Virus record (IMG/VR): IMGVR_UViG_3300042731_011014
Coordinates: 113,891-177,890 of that record
Strand: one strand, 5' to 3'
Source: a virus
Length of the DNA stretch: 64,000 bases
A program made the position numbers and the translations under genes. This document shows, one piece after another, positions 56,412 through 63,641 of this stretch (the first letter of the stretch is position 1; each line of letters begins with the position of its first letter). Under the pieces are notes generated by a model. The model saw only the letters and a program-made list of their open reading frames with translations, was not told where the DNA came from and made no database searches.

Positions 56412-57125
56412 TTAAATTATCTCCTTAACATCAAAACTACCATTCGAGCCTGGTAAACCTACCTTGTTTTTTGTTATGCGAAAATAAATCTTGCTATTCT
56501 CTTTTCGAAATACATTTCTATTAGTCAATTCAATGCCAACAGTGCTAGCAAAGTAACAGGAGAGTATTTCCTTGAATGAATGCATTGGTATACATATAAT
56601 AATAGTAGTTCTAGAATTACATGTCTTAAACAAAGAATTATGAATACTAGTAATTTTTCTAATTAAAGAATCGCATAAATGATGTTCTCTGATATTTTCA
56701 AGATATAAGTTATCGATAACCACAAACTTATTTAGCAAGTTCTCATTATTAATAAAAATATGTATCTCTGATACATGGTCAACTTTAATGACTTTGCATG
56801 GCTCTATTGCATTGACGCCCAGTCTTTTTGCCCGATCAGAATCAAACTTAGCTCTATATGAAAACCAAAGACAGGGAACACCAGCACTTGCAGCATACCT
56901 CATTGCTATACCGGTTTTACCGGATTTGCGACCCCCATCTATGCATGTGATTCTATTTACAGGAATACCTCCACCTATTGCAGAATCGAGAACTTCTATA
57001 CCACACTTAATCTTTTGTATCTCTACAAGGTCACTAGCTCTGATACTGCTTAATTTTCCAAATTCCTCATTTACTTCATTTCTCCCTCTATTTCGTATCT
57101 CTTCCCTTTCCTTATTCGAGATCAT
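56412..57125 (-). CDS. RecA/RadA-like ATPase, shortened
   Basis: 237 residues. IQKIKCGIEVLDSAIGGGIP and ITCIDGGRKSGKTGIAMRYA (Walker A) match the RecA core; KFVVIDNLYLEN is Walker B-like. Typical RecA is about 350 residues: the L2 loop and C-terminal domain are not evident. A recombination mediator or UvsX-type analogue is likely; a KaiC/DnaB-like accessory ATPase is the alternative. Confidence 0.7.
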   Translation of the reverse strand: MISNKEREEIRNRGRNEVNEEFGKLSSIRASDLVEIQKIKCGIEVLDSAIGGGIPVNRITCIDGGRKSGKTGIAMRYAASAGVPCLWFSYRAKFDSDRAKRLGVNAIEPCKVIKVDHVSEIHIFINNENLLNKFVVIDNLYLENIREHHLCDSLIRKITSIHNSLFKTCNSRTTIIICIPMHSFKEILSCYFASTVGIELTNRNVFRKENSKIYFRITKNKVGLPGSNGSFDVKEII

Positions 57126-57133
57126 TGATGCTC

Positions 57134-57313
57134 CTATAATGAATCACTTCCAAAGCCATCCCTAGCAGTCTTCTTAACAAATTCCTTGGCCTCTTTAATT
57201 TTCCCAGCCCCCTTTTTATCACCTACCCGCTCAGCCACTTTTTGGGCCTCATGAAGCTCGTCATCAGCATTTTCTAGGTGTTTTCTGATTTCACGTAAAT
57301 CATGTTTTCCCAT
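57134..57313 (-). CDS. small helical protein (59 aa)
   Basis: MGKHDLREIRKHLENADDEL, then HEAQKVAERVGDKKGAGKIK and a basic end, with an AGAGGGTAAA site. All-helical and charged. Sits just before the RecA-like gene and could be its partner (inference from adjacency). Short enough to be missed by automatic callers. Confidence 0.6.
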   Translation of the reverse strand: MGKHDLREIRKHLENADDELHEAQKVAERVGDKKGAGKIKEAKEFVKKTARDGFGSDSL

Positions 57314-57367
57314 TTTACCCTCTTTTCACAATATTATGACATTAACACGGGAATTGTGTCATTTAAA

Positions 57368-57850
57368 TCAGATTTTTGTTTTTAAATCCTTGATTATGTT
57401 ATTATTTTTTTTCAAAAATGAACATTTTTTCCTTGCTTTATGTATGTTCAGTTTTTTCCATCGATTTCTTCCTATGACACCACCTAAAATATATTTACCA
57501 TATGGCGTCTCATTTAATGTAATTATTCGATTATACGGAAAATAAACCGATGATCTATCCTTACTTATTATTCCAGTCACCATAACTGAATTACTAGAAA
57601 GAGTATTCCCTTTACTCTCAATCTGAAAAACTATCATTCCTTTTATAGATCTATCCTTAACATCAAATACTGCACCGAACTTTACAACAGACCATTTATC
57701 ACTCTGTACACCAGTATAGAGGTTACCTTTAGTATTTATTTTATTAAAGGTCATGCATATTCCACCGCCAATATACCAGGTCCCTAACATTTCCTTACCA
57801 GCAAACGTAGTAGCAGGTAACAATATTATCAAAAAAACAAAGTACTTCAT
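57368..57850 (-). CDS. secreted/periplasmic protein of unknown function
   Basis: 160 residues with a clear signal peptide: MKYFVFLIILLPATTFAG, cleavage after TFA. The mature part is beta-rich (GTWYIGGGICMTFNKINTKG, SVYFPYNRIITLNETPYGKY) with a basic C-terminus. Possibly envelope modification or superinfection exclusion. Not recognised. Confidence 0.6.
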   Translation of the reverse strand: MKYFVFLIILLPATTFAGKEMLGTWYIGGGICMTFNKINTKGNLYTGVQSDKWSVVKFGAVFDVKDRSIKGMIVFQIESKGNTLSSNSVMVTGIISKDRSSVYFPYNRIITLNETPYGKYILGGVIGRNRWKKLNIHKARKKCSFLKKNNNIIKDLKTKI

Positions 57851-57865
57851 TTTTCCTTTTCCTGT

Positions 57866-58060
57866 TTAGCAAACGTGATATTGATTTTTTTCCGACAGCC
57901 TGGGAACAGTGAAAGCAAAATCAACGGCAGGGGGTTCGGTTGATTCATCAATATCAATGACTTTAATTACGCATCCCGAATAGATTTTCTTTAAAAAATC
58001 AACGCGTTTAGCGATATCTTTAGCGAGATAATATTTTTTCCAATTACACTTACTGCTCAT
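57866..58060 (-). CDS. hypothetical protein (64 aa)
   Basis: 64 residues: WKKYYLAKDIAKRVDFLKKI, then a beta strand (GCVIKVIDIDESTEPPAVDF). Overlaps the J-domain gene by one base. Unknown. Confidence 0.55.
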   Translation of the reverse strand: MSSKCNWKKYYLAKDIAKRVDFLKKIYSGCVIKVIDIDESTEPPAVDFAFTVPRLSEKNQYHVC

Positions 58061-58527
58061 TATTTCTTTCCTAATATTTTATCCATAGCATTGTTCAGCT
58101 CTTTCATTTTTCCATCATCACCGCCATAGTCTGGATGATACAATAAACTAAGTGCTCGATATGATGCCTTAATAACTTCCATGGGCGCATACTTAGTCAC
58201 ATAAAGCACGTCATGCGCTGTTTTAACTTCCCTGACATCAAGATTATCAAGTAATTCATCGCAGAAACTTTTGTAATTCTTTGTCCATGGTTCGGCTTCG
58301 TGACAAAAACTATCATTCGAGTGAAGGGCAACCCATTTTTCATTAACCCGGCCAATTATAGCCTGCTCACCAACATTGATATAACCCATGCAATTATTAC
58401 ATCGCTGCCTATATTCGAGCTGAGCCATTCTAGCACCGTGCTTACAGCAGATAGTCCAACTATTACTAATTTTAATAAGGTCCTCTAATTTGACAACCTC
58501 GTTGCAAATTGCACAAACACCTGTCAT
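58060..58527 (-). CDS. J-domain protein with N-terminal zinc finger
   Basis: 155 residues. Zinc part: CAICNEVVKLEDL, CCKHGARMAQ, RCNNCMGYINVGE. C-terminal 55 residues form a J-domain (YVTKYAPMEVIKASYRALSL then YHPDYGGDDGKMKELNNAMD) with an intact HPD. J-domains recruit and stimulate DnaK. Phage J-proteins may steer host DnaK to replication or assembly complexes. The only apparent chaperone besides a broken GroES-like frame. Confidence 0.8.
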   Translation of the reverse strand: MTGVCAICNEVVKLEDLIKISNSWTICCKHGARMAQLEYRQRCNNCMGYINVGEQAIIGRVNEKWVALHSNDSFCHEAEPWTKNYKSFCDELLDNLDVREVKTAHDVLYVTKYAPMEVIKASYRALSLLYHPDYGGDDGKMKELNNAMDKILGKK

Positions 58528-58539
58528 AGATTACCCCTT

Positions 58540-58866
58540 CTACATAATTGCATAACCTTTACCGCGAACAGTTTTTATAAATCTGTCACTCGTGAAGTGA
58601 TTGAGGCCAATTTTTTTTCTGATACGTGAAATATAAACAACAAGGGAGGTGTCCCATGGCAGATATTCACCCTTAAAAAGAAGCATTAGATCCTGGTGGC
58701 TACACAGCTTACCAACGTTCTGCAAAAGATGCGCAAGTATTTTTGTTTCTATATTAGTCAGATTAGTTGTACCATCACCACTAAAACCAGTATGCACATG
58801 AACAGTCATAAGATCGGTATCTAAAGTCAACTCATCGTTTTTGATGATCATCGATTTTATCTCCAT
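58540..58866 (-). CDS. orphan OmpR/PhoB-type winged-helix protein
   Basis: 108 residues. NLTNIETKILAHLLQNVGKL, SHQDLMLLFKGEYL, VYISRIRKKIG, FIKTVRGKGYAIM: the Trans_reg_C winged helix with its recognition helix and terminal beta-hairpin. No receiver domain is present, so it is not a standard response regulator. Likely a DNA-binding regulator of phage genes. Confidence 0.85.
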   Translation of the reverse strand: MEIKSMIIKNDELTLDTDLMTVHVHTGFSGDGTTNLTNIETKILAHLLQNVGKLCSHQDLMLLFKGEYLPWDTSLVVYISRIRKKIGLNHFTSDRFIKTVRGKGYAIM

Positions 58867-59005
58867 GCGTCATTTTAAAATCATATGCCATTAGCCTTAT
58901 CTTGCAATCCTCACAATATAGTGGCTCCATCAAAGGTGTTTTCATAAGTTCTTCGTTCGATAAATCGCAACAGTAAAACATTTCTGCCTGTTCATTTTTC
59001 TGCAT
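58832..59005 (-). CDS. small zinc-knuckle protein (57 aa)
   Basis: 57 residues with YCCDLSNEEL and LYCEDCKIRLMAYDF, a paired CxxC-like knuckle. Site AAGGTAAATA before the ATG. Its end overlaps the winged-helix start by 35 nt, so the two are translationally coupled and may act together. Confidence 0.55.
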   Translation of the reverse strand: MQKNEQAEMFYCCDLSNEELMKTPLMEPLYCEDCKIRLMAYDFKMTHGDKIDDHQKR

Positions 59006-59013
59006 TATTTACC

Positions 59014-59259
59014 TTACCTGTTCAACTTTATTCGTAAAAGATCAGAGCAAACATCACAAGCAGCATTAGGTGGACCCTCCATCCAGGATCTTAACCCGCA
59101 ATACATGCAATCCCTAATACCATCCGATTTATAAGGCATCCACCTCCGCGGAATACTGATTGAAAAGAAGCACAACCTAATATAACAGCGTCCAGGTGCC
59201 CAGTGCCTACCAATGTTTTTTATATCGAATTTTTTGAATTTGTAAAACCTAATCATCAT
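59014..59259 (-). CDS. zinc-binding hypothetical protein (81 aa)
   Basis: 81 residues. The C-terminal CMYCGLRSWMEGPPNAACDV then CSDLL gives two CxxC pairs 13 residues apart. The basic aromatic N-terminus (FYKFKKFDIKNIGRHW) is unusual. Overlaps the upstream gene by 4 nt. Unknown. Confidence 0.55.
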   Translation of the reverse strand: MMIRFYKFKKFDIKNIGRHWAPGRCYIRLCFFSISIPRRWMPYKSDGIRDCMYCGLRSWMEGPPNAACDVCSDLLRIKLNR

Positions 59260-59537
59260 CTTTCTTTTCGAATTTCGCGTCTAGCTCCTTCAGAAAGCTT
59301 CGGAACTAGCTTGTTAGCTTCCTGTAATGGCAAAAGAAAACTTGCTACATGAGCATAGCTCGTCTCACTACCAGCCCAGTAACCCTCACCGTACTCATCA
59401 TCTTTTTCATTTTCTTCTATATTCTTAAACCCTACCACTGAGTGTCTGTACCAGTACAAAAGAAAATCAGAAATCTTTCTTATTATCACTTCATAGCTAT
59501 CGCCCGGTGCTATTCTATCTGGAACTGCTCTTTTCAT
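59256..59537 (-). CDS. hypothetical protein (93 aa)
   Basis: 93 residues, helical: SYEVIIRKISDFLLYWYRHS, an acidic EENEKDDEYGEG turn, then YAHVASFLLPLQEANKLVPK. Not recognised. Confidence 0.55.
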   Translation of the reverse strand: MKRAVPDRIAPGDSYEVIIRKISDFLLYWYRHSVVGFKNIEENEKDDEYGEGYWAGSETSYAHVASFLLPLQEANKLVPKLSEGARREIRKER

Positions 59538-59541
59538 TCTT

Positions 59542-59816
59542 TCACCTTACATTGTTTTTACTCTTAAACAATCGCAAAAACCTACGTATCAAAACCTCAA
59601 TAAACGATACACTGCCAACCACTTCTCTTAGTTCCCGATCTTTTTGCAACTGTTCAAACTCTGACAAAGTCCTCATATCAAGGACCCCCCATTTACCACT
59701 AGGCATCCTATCAACAACACCATGACTCCACCCGCCTAAGTAACCGCGCCTCATTCCTTGATTTATAATATCGTAACGTCTTATTTCTTTTCCATTAATT
59801 CATCAATTATTTCCAT
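59542..59816 (-). CDS. hypothetical protein, apparent one-base frameshift
   Basis: The uninterrupted frame (59542-59754) starts MRRGYLGGWSHGVVDRMPSG. It stays open upstream (KEIRRYDIINQG), and the true ATG is probably 59816 behind GAGGAACGCA (MEIIDELMEK). Those two frames join if one A is restored in the A4 run at 59788-59791. The basic C-terminus reads FIEVLIRRFLRLFKSK. Function unknown. Confidence 0.5.
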
Positions 59817-59856
59817 TGCGTTCCTCGCTTAAAATTGGTGACCGCAGCTACTCCTT

Positions 59857-60090
59857 TTATCTTATCGACTTTACTACTTTAAAATTTATATTATGCTCTT
59901 CATCTGTTATTGACACACTTACCTCTATAGAGAAACCTGGCGCCATCTCCTCAAATTCTTTTACTGCATCATTAATCAAATCTTCATACGAAACGAACAT
60001 CTCTTCCTTTAAATCTCTATTGGCCATTAACCTGCTTAGCTTCGGCCCTATATGCTCCATGGCTGTTTTAATTTTATCGATCTGAATCAT
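59857..60090 (-). CDS. hypothetical protein (77 aa)
   Basis: 77 residues: two helices (IDKIKTAMEHIGPKLSRLMA, YEDLINDAVKEFEEMA) and a two-strand end (FSIEVSVSITDEEHNINFKV). Not recognised. Confidence 0.55.
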   Translation of the reverse strand: MIQIDKIKTAMEHIGPKLSRLMANRDLKEEMFVSYEDLINDAVKEFEEMAPGFSIEVSVSITDEEHNINFKVVKSIR

Positions 60091-60103
60091 GCTGGCTTAC
60101 CTT

Positions 60104-60280
60104 TTAGCCTTCGACCTCAACATTATCATATTTTACACGCAACCCCTTACAATCCTCCCACATGTGCTTACACTTAGAACAAGCAAACACCCCAATAACT
60201 GCATCGCGAACACATTGAAATCGACGGCGTTTGAAAAAAATCTTTTCACTGCTTCCACATTCTGGACATTCCACAATCAT
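60104..60280 (-). CDS. zinc-ribbon protein (58 aa)
   Basis: From ATG 60280: MIVECPECGSSEKIFFKRRR then FACSKCKHMWED, two CxxC pairs as in TFIIS/Ogr-like zinc ribbons. An earlier in-frame GTG is less likely. Possibly an Ogr-type late transcription activator, but this is only suggested by the finger spacing. Confidence 0.5.
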   Translation of the reverse strand: MIVECPECGSSEKIFFKRRRFQCVRDAVIGVFACSKCKHMWEDCKGLRVKYDNVEVEG

Positions 60281-60310
60281 TTGGCACCATAACACCCACG
60301 ATAGCTACAA

Positions 60311-61027
60311 TTAAACATCTCCTGGAAACTGTTCCCATGCCCGACTATCAAGGAGCCTGCCAGCTTCCTTTCTTTTGACCCCACCCCACTGCTTAAAGAA
60401 AAAAGGAACCTTCCTTTGAATGCATTCATCCCTAATCGGCCTTACCCATTCAGGGTCCATAGGACGCGCACCCGGCCCGCTCTCGCCTCCAACTATAACC
60501 CAGTTCATATTCAGCAATCTCGGCCATATAGGACCTAACAATGGTTCGAATGATACAAACTTGACCGCGGCCCCTGTCTTGCTCAGATCATCAATCCTGT
60601 AAAGGTAATCCTCGCTCTCAACACTTACTCCCATCCACACGTTTTTAGGCCACTCGATGACATGACACAGATCAGTCAGACGCTCAGTTCTTTTTGTAAG
60701 AATCTGAAAAATATGATGTTTTTGAACACGCATTACATCAAAAATTTCTCGAATAAACATTACCGAGATATCGTTATGAAACAGGTCGCTCATTGAGTTG
60801 ACAAAAATTCTCTTGGGCTTTTTCCATGTGAGGGGTTTTAGTAACTTTATCCTGTGCTCGGTGGGAGTAAAGCCATTTCTGTAATTTTCTTGGCCTATAG
60901 CTTTAAGTCTCTTGGCCATGTGCCTAGCGTAGCAATTATCACAACCAGGACTCGCCCACTCGCACCCTGTGACGGGATTCCAAACCTTGTCAGTCCACTC
61001 AATCCCGTGTAAATTAACCTTATCCAT
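60311..61027 (-). CDS. phage Gp37/Gp68 family protein (DUF5131)
   Basis: 238 residues. GIEWTDKVWNPVTGCEWASP, GCDNCYARHMAKRL, FVNSMSDLFHND, FQILTKRTERL, NVWMGVSVES and VIVGGESGPGARPM are hallmarks of DUF5131, common in phages. The early cysteines C..C..C resemble a radical-SAM-like cluster, but the reaction is not established. Ends VPFFFKQWGG as in the family. Confidence 0.88.
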   Translation of the reverse strand: MDKVNLHGIEWTDKVWNPVTGCEWASPGCDNCYARHMAKRLKAIGQENYRNGFTPTEHRIKLLKPLTWKKPKRIFVNSMSDLFHNDISVMFIREIFDVMRVQKHHIFQILTKRTERLTDLCHVIEWPKNVWMGVSVESEDYLYRIDDLSKTGAAVKFVSFEPLLGPIWPRLLNMNWVIVGGESGPGARPMDPEWVRPIRDECIQRKVPFFFKQWGGVKRKEAGRLLDSRAWEQFPGDV

Positions 61028-61054
61028 GCCTTATTTCATTCTTTCACTGCTAAA

Positions 61055-61363
61055 TTATTTCCCTTCAGGACCTACTTTTCCAGTTACAACCATTTCCAGC
61101 CTTTGCCACATATCATCAACTACCGAAGATCCAATATTTGCAAGTTCTCTAGGCTTAGCACCTTTGCTAACCATTGATAAAAATGTATTAACAATGATAC
61201 CTATGCCAGTTTCGACATGAACGAAAAAACCACACTGATCTTCTTCTATATAAGAGTTTATCAGCTCGAGCACTTTTGGCAAGATTGTATCAGCCAGTTT
61301 TGCTTCTTCCTCTCCAATATTTTCTCTTTCAATGACTTTCATTGCAATATCACTACCTTTCAT
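61055..61363 (-). CDS. hypothetical protein (102 aa)
   Basis: 102 residues: KLADTILPKVLELINSYIEE, FFVHVETGIGIIVNTFLSMV, a helical fold with one hydrophobic strand. Its start overlaps the next gene by 11 nt. Not recognised. Confidence 0.55.
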   Translation of the reverse strand: MKGSDIAMKVIERENIGEEEAKLADTILPKVLELINSYIEEDQCGFFVHVETGIGIIVNTFLSMVSKGAKPRELANIGSSVVDDMWQRLEMVVTGKVGPEGK

Positions 61364-61577
61364 TAAGATAATAATCCCACTCTACACCTTCGATTTCACA
61401 GACTGATTTAGCCAATGCAATAACCCCACTATCACCGAGATTTTCAAATGAATCAGATTCGGACCCATTGACAAGTGACTTACGCACCCAAAAATTATGA
61501 CCTCCGACATCCAAAAGCAATGACTTGTCAGTAGCCCTAACCAGGGTAGCCTCCTCTATAACAACATATTCACTCAT
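61353..61577 (-). CDS. hypothetical protein (74 aa)
   Basis: 74 residues: EYVVIEEATLVRATDKSLLL, GGHNFWVRKSLV and an acidic end. Small beta-barrel by pattern. Immediately downstream of the broken GroES-like frame. Unknown. Confidence 0.55.
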   Translation of the reverse strand: MSEYVVIEEATLVRATDKSLLLDVGGHNFWVRKSLVNGSESDSFENLGDSGVIALAKSVCEIEGVEWDYYLNER

Positions 61578-61716
61578 TTACATATCTCCAAATATTGTTC
61601 TGATTATCCTGCCAGCGATAACCTTAAGGGTTGAGGAATAAAAATTCCCCTTCAGTTTTCTCTTGTTCAGGTAGTCGTCTTATCAAAACACAATCATATA
61701 ATGGTTTAACTTCCAT
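61578..61716 (-). pseudogene. GroES-like co-chaperonin remnant
   Basis: ATG 61716 with AGAGGTAAGTA before it opens MEVKPLYDCVLIRRLPEQEK, then TEG; a one-base shift in the GGGG run (61647-61650) continues GIFIPQP, and a further shift gives KVIAG. GroES proteins begin 'KPL.DRV.(V/I)(R/K)(R/V)...EEKT.GGI.IP' and follow with 'G.V(I/V)A.G'. T4 encodes a functional analogue (gp31). Here the gene is cut short at about 40 codons and is not functional as read. Confidence 0.6.
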
Positions 61717-61742
61717 TACTTACCTCTATTCGTGTTGATTTT

Positions 61743-62081
61743 CTATGTTACCACACAAAAACAGTTTTGGCAGATATCCATAAATACGTACTCACTTCCT
61801 CTATTTTTTTCTAACCAGTCGTCATCCTTGCACATCATAGGAAATACTTCATGAAAAAACCAATCATTAAAGTCATAGGAAAAATATTCTAAGGTAATAA
61901 GATCTACTGGACTTTCCGACCAAGTAACCCATTCAATCCCACCGCACATAGGACACTTATTAATGCAATTATCAAGCAATTTTTCTCTTCTTTCGCACTT
62001 AATCTTTTTGTTCAGAATTCTTACTCCATTCGAGATAAATTGTTTTTTCGCTAGTGTATTCAAACTCTTCTTTGAACTCAT
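61743..62081 (-). CDS. zinc-binding hypothetical protein (112 aa)
   Basis: 112 residues with CINKCPMCGGIEWVTWSESP near 43 and ICQNCFCVVT at the end, two CxxC pairs far apart in sequence. The middle is aromatic (LEYFSYDFNDWFFHEVFPMM). Overlaps the next gene's 3' end by 83 nt in another frame, which is long for this genome. Unknown. Confidence 0.5.
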   Translation of the reverse strand: MSSKKSLNTLAKKQFISNGVRILNKKIKCERREKLLDNCINKCPMCGGIEWVTWSESPVDLITLEYFSYDFNDWFFHEVFPMMCKDDDWLEKNRGSEYVFMDICQNCFCVVT

Positions 62082-62259
62082 TTATCCCACGGACGTACAA
62101 CCCAGGATAACCGATCTGATTATAAATAACCATTATTTGACCATCCTGAGCATTCATACCATTCAACGCAAAACCAACAACAGAATACAAACTACCTTCT
62201 TCGAGATTCACATACAGGTTGCCTACAGATATACCATCTATTGCTTTTGAATTAAACAT
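61999..62259 (-). CDS. DUF1653-like small protein (86 aa)
   Basis: 86 residues: GNLYVNLEEGSLYSVVGFAL, GQIMVIYNQIGYPGLYVRGI, NEFKEEFEY. The 'G.Y....Y.V.G.A......V.Y......(V)R...EF' spacing resembles DUF1653. Start ATG follows AGGAGGATAATA. Overlap with the gene above leaves one of the two starts uncertain. Confidence 0.5.
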   Translation of the reverse strand: MFNSKAIDGISVGNLYVNLEEGSLYSVVGFALNGMNAQDGQIMVIYNQIGYPGLYVRGINEFKEEFEYTSEKTIYLEWSKNSEQKD

Positions 62260-62507
62260 TATTATCCTCCTGTCCTATAGTCATCCCTTTTTCTATTTTT
62301 TGAATACAGCCAATCATATCTCTTTCCACTTTACGCCAACCACAAACCATTATTTGGTGCACCCTTTGTTTTTGATATACCTAACTTTTTACCTATTTCA
62401 ACAAAATTATAATCATAAGCAACTTTTAAAATAATTACCTCTTTTTCCCTAATCGTTTTTATTTGATGTCTTTCGATTCTTTTAATTTTCATTTCTTCAG
62501 CTTTCAT
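62252..62507 (-). pseudogene. sigma region 4-like HTH gene with one-base insertion
   Basis: ATG 62507 opens MKAEEMKIKRIERHQIKTIR, then EKEVIILKVAYDYNFVEIGK, KLGISK. At an A5 run (T5 at 62369-62373 on the plus strand) the frame is lost and stops at 62331. Removing one A gives GISKQRVHQIMVCGWRKVER, then DMIGCIQKIEKGMT to a stop at 62252. That is a sigma-70 region 4 helix-turn-helix, as in the full sigma factor of this phage. Real decay or an assembly indel. Confidence 0.65.
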
Positions 62508-63211
62508 TGCGACTCTCCTAATTCTTGTGCTATTTTTCTGATGATCGAACCATATTCACGGATTTGCTCGGTGGAGTACTTGTGTTTCTTTCCGATGGTT
62601 TCATAGTTTTCTATCCAATCTTTGATAGGTTTTATGAGGCAGCCGATTTGGATTTGTTCTGGAGTAGCTATTATGCAGTCTTTGGAGCCATTGTATTTAA
62701 CAACTTTTATGCCCTTTGTACCTTCGAAGTTAACATATCTCAAGTCAGCCCCTTCGAGGTTGGCCCCTTCGAGGTTGGACCATTTGAGGTTGGCCCCTTT
62801 AAGGTTGGCCCCTTTAAGGTTGGCCCCTTCGAGGTTGGACCATTTGAGGTTGGCCCCTTTAAGGTTGGCCGCATAGAGGTTGGACCATTTAAGGTTGGCC
62901 CCTTTAAGGTTGGCCCCTTCGAGGTTGGACCATTTGAGGTCGGCCCCTTCGAGGTTGGCCGCATAGAGGTTGGCCCCTTTAAGGTTGGCCCCTTTAAGGT
63001 TGGCCCCTTTAAGGTTGGCCCCTTCGAGGTTGGACCATTTGAGGTTGGCCCCTTTAAGGTTGGCCCCTTTAAGGTTGGCCCCTTCGAGGTTGGACCATTT
63101 GAGGTCGGCCCCTTTAAGGTTGGCCGCATAGAGGTTGGACCATTTGAGGTCGGCCCCCTCAAAAATTCTTTGGCCATTAGCGTAGGCCTTGAGCAGATCT
63201 TTAACTTCCAT
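62504..63211 (-). CDS. pentapeptide-repeat protein
   Basis: 235 residues. Residues about 19-155 are some 27 tandem A(N/D)L(K/E/Y)(G/W/A)-type pentapeptides (GANLKGANLKGANLKWSNLE), which fold as a right-handed quadrilateral beta-helix. A flank of unrelated C-terminal sequence (GIKVVKYNGSKDCI, IGKKHKYSTEQIREYGSIIR) follows. Members include gyrase-protecting Qnr/MfpA proteins that mimic DNA. The gene is an array of near-identical 15-bp units, so copy number is likely to vary. Site AAAGGAGAAAAAA. Confidence 0.88.
   Translation of the reverse strand: MEVKDLLKAYANGQRIFEGADLKWSNLYAANLKGADLKWSNLEGANLKGANLKGANLKWSNLEGANLKGANLKGANLKGANLYAANLEGADLKWSNLEGANLKGANLKWSNLYAANLKGANLKWSNLEGANLKGANLKGANLKWSNLEGANLEGADLRYVNFEGTKGIKVVKYNGSKDCIIATPEQIQIGCLIKPIKDWIENYETIGKKHKYSTEQIREYGSIIRKIAQELGESQ
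62740..63170. repeat. 15-bp tandem repeat array inside the pentapeptide gene
   Basis: Near-identical 15-bp units of the form GGTTGGCCCCTTTAA (plus strand), each encoding one pentapeptide. The variants TTT/TTC and CAT/CCC alternate in a mosaic that suggests slippage and recombination. Confidence 0.85.
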
Positions 63212-63264
63212 TTTTTTCTCCTTTGTTGTTTTCTTTTAATCTTATAGATTACATGATTGGGGCC

Positions 63265-63278
63265 AACTACATGTAGTT
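63265..63278. promoter_or_regulatory. 14-bp perfect palindrome
   Basis: AACTACATGTAGTT in the 208-nt gap upstream of the pentapeptide gene. Possible operator. Nothing else in the gap (63212-63419) is clear beyond a TATAAT without a matching -35. Confidence 0.35.
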
Positions 63279-63419
63279 ATCATTGGGCTTCATGAGATGA
63301 TATTCCGCAACCATCTTTTTTACGACGTTACGTTACCCCGCATGCAGTATCCTGTATATTCTTTCTTAATATAAACCCACCTTATTATTATAGCGGATTT
63401 TATAATTTGCACACTCTAT

Positions 63420-63641
63420 TTAGTACTTTTTATTCATAATTAATTCAATAACAAAAACAATAAGCACAATCGGCCATAATAACAGATAAGTTAAAAATGC
63501 ATCCCCAAATATACTCTCTAATTTACGATCATACCAAATGGGACCACTTATAACAATCCCAAGTATCAACCACATTATTGAAATAAAATAACCTAAAATT
63601 GGAATAAAATAACCTAAACTTTCGATTTCACTCGGACTCAT
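63420..63641 (-). CDS. small membrane protein (73 aa)
   Basis: 73 residues with two hydrophobic helices (YFIPILGYFISIMWLILGIV, LTYLLLWPIVLIVFVIELIM). Its start overlaps the next gene's stop by one base. Unknown function. Confidence 0.6.
   Translation of the reverse strand: MSPSEIESLGYFIPILGYFISIMWLILGIVISGPIWYDRKLESIFGDAFLTYLLLWPIVLIVFVIELIMNKKY

Noticed and set aside
59755-59815. 11-codon gene at 59816
   Set aside because: Better explained as the true start of the 59542 gene separated by a one-base shift.
62740-63170. CRISPR-like array
   Set aside because: The 15-bp units are in frame, contiguous and encode pentapeptides; there are no spacers and no Cas genes.
63389-63417. TATAAT upstream of the pentapeptide gene as a promoter
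   Set aside because: No acceptable -35 at 15-19 bp and no extended -10 motif.
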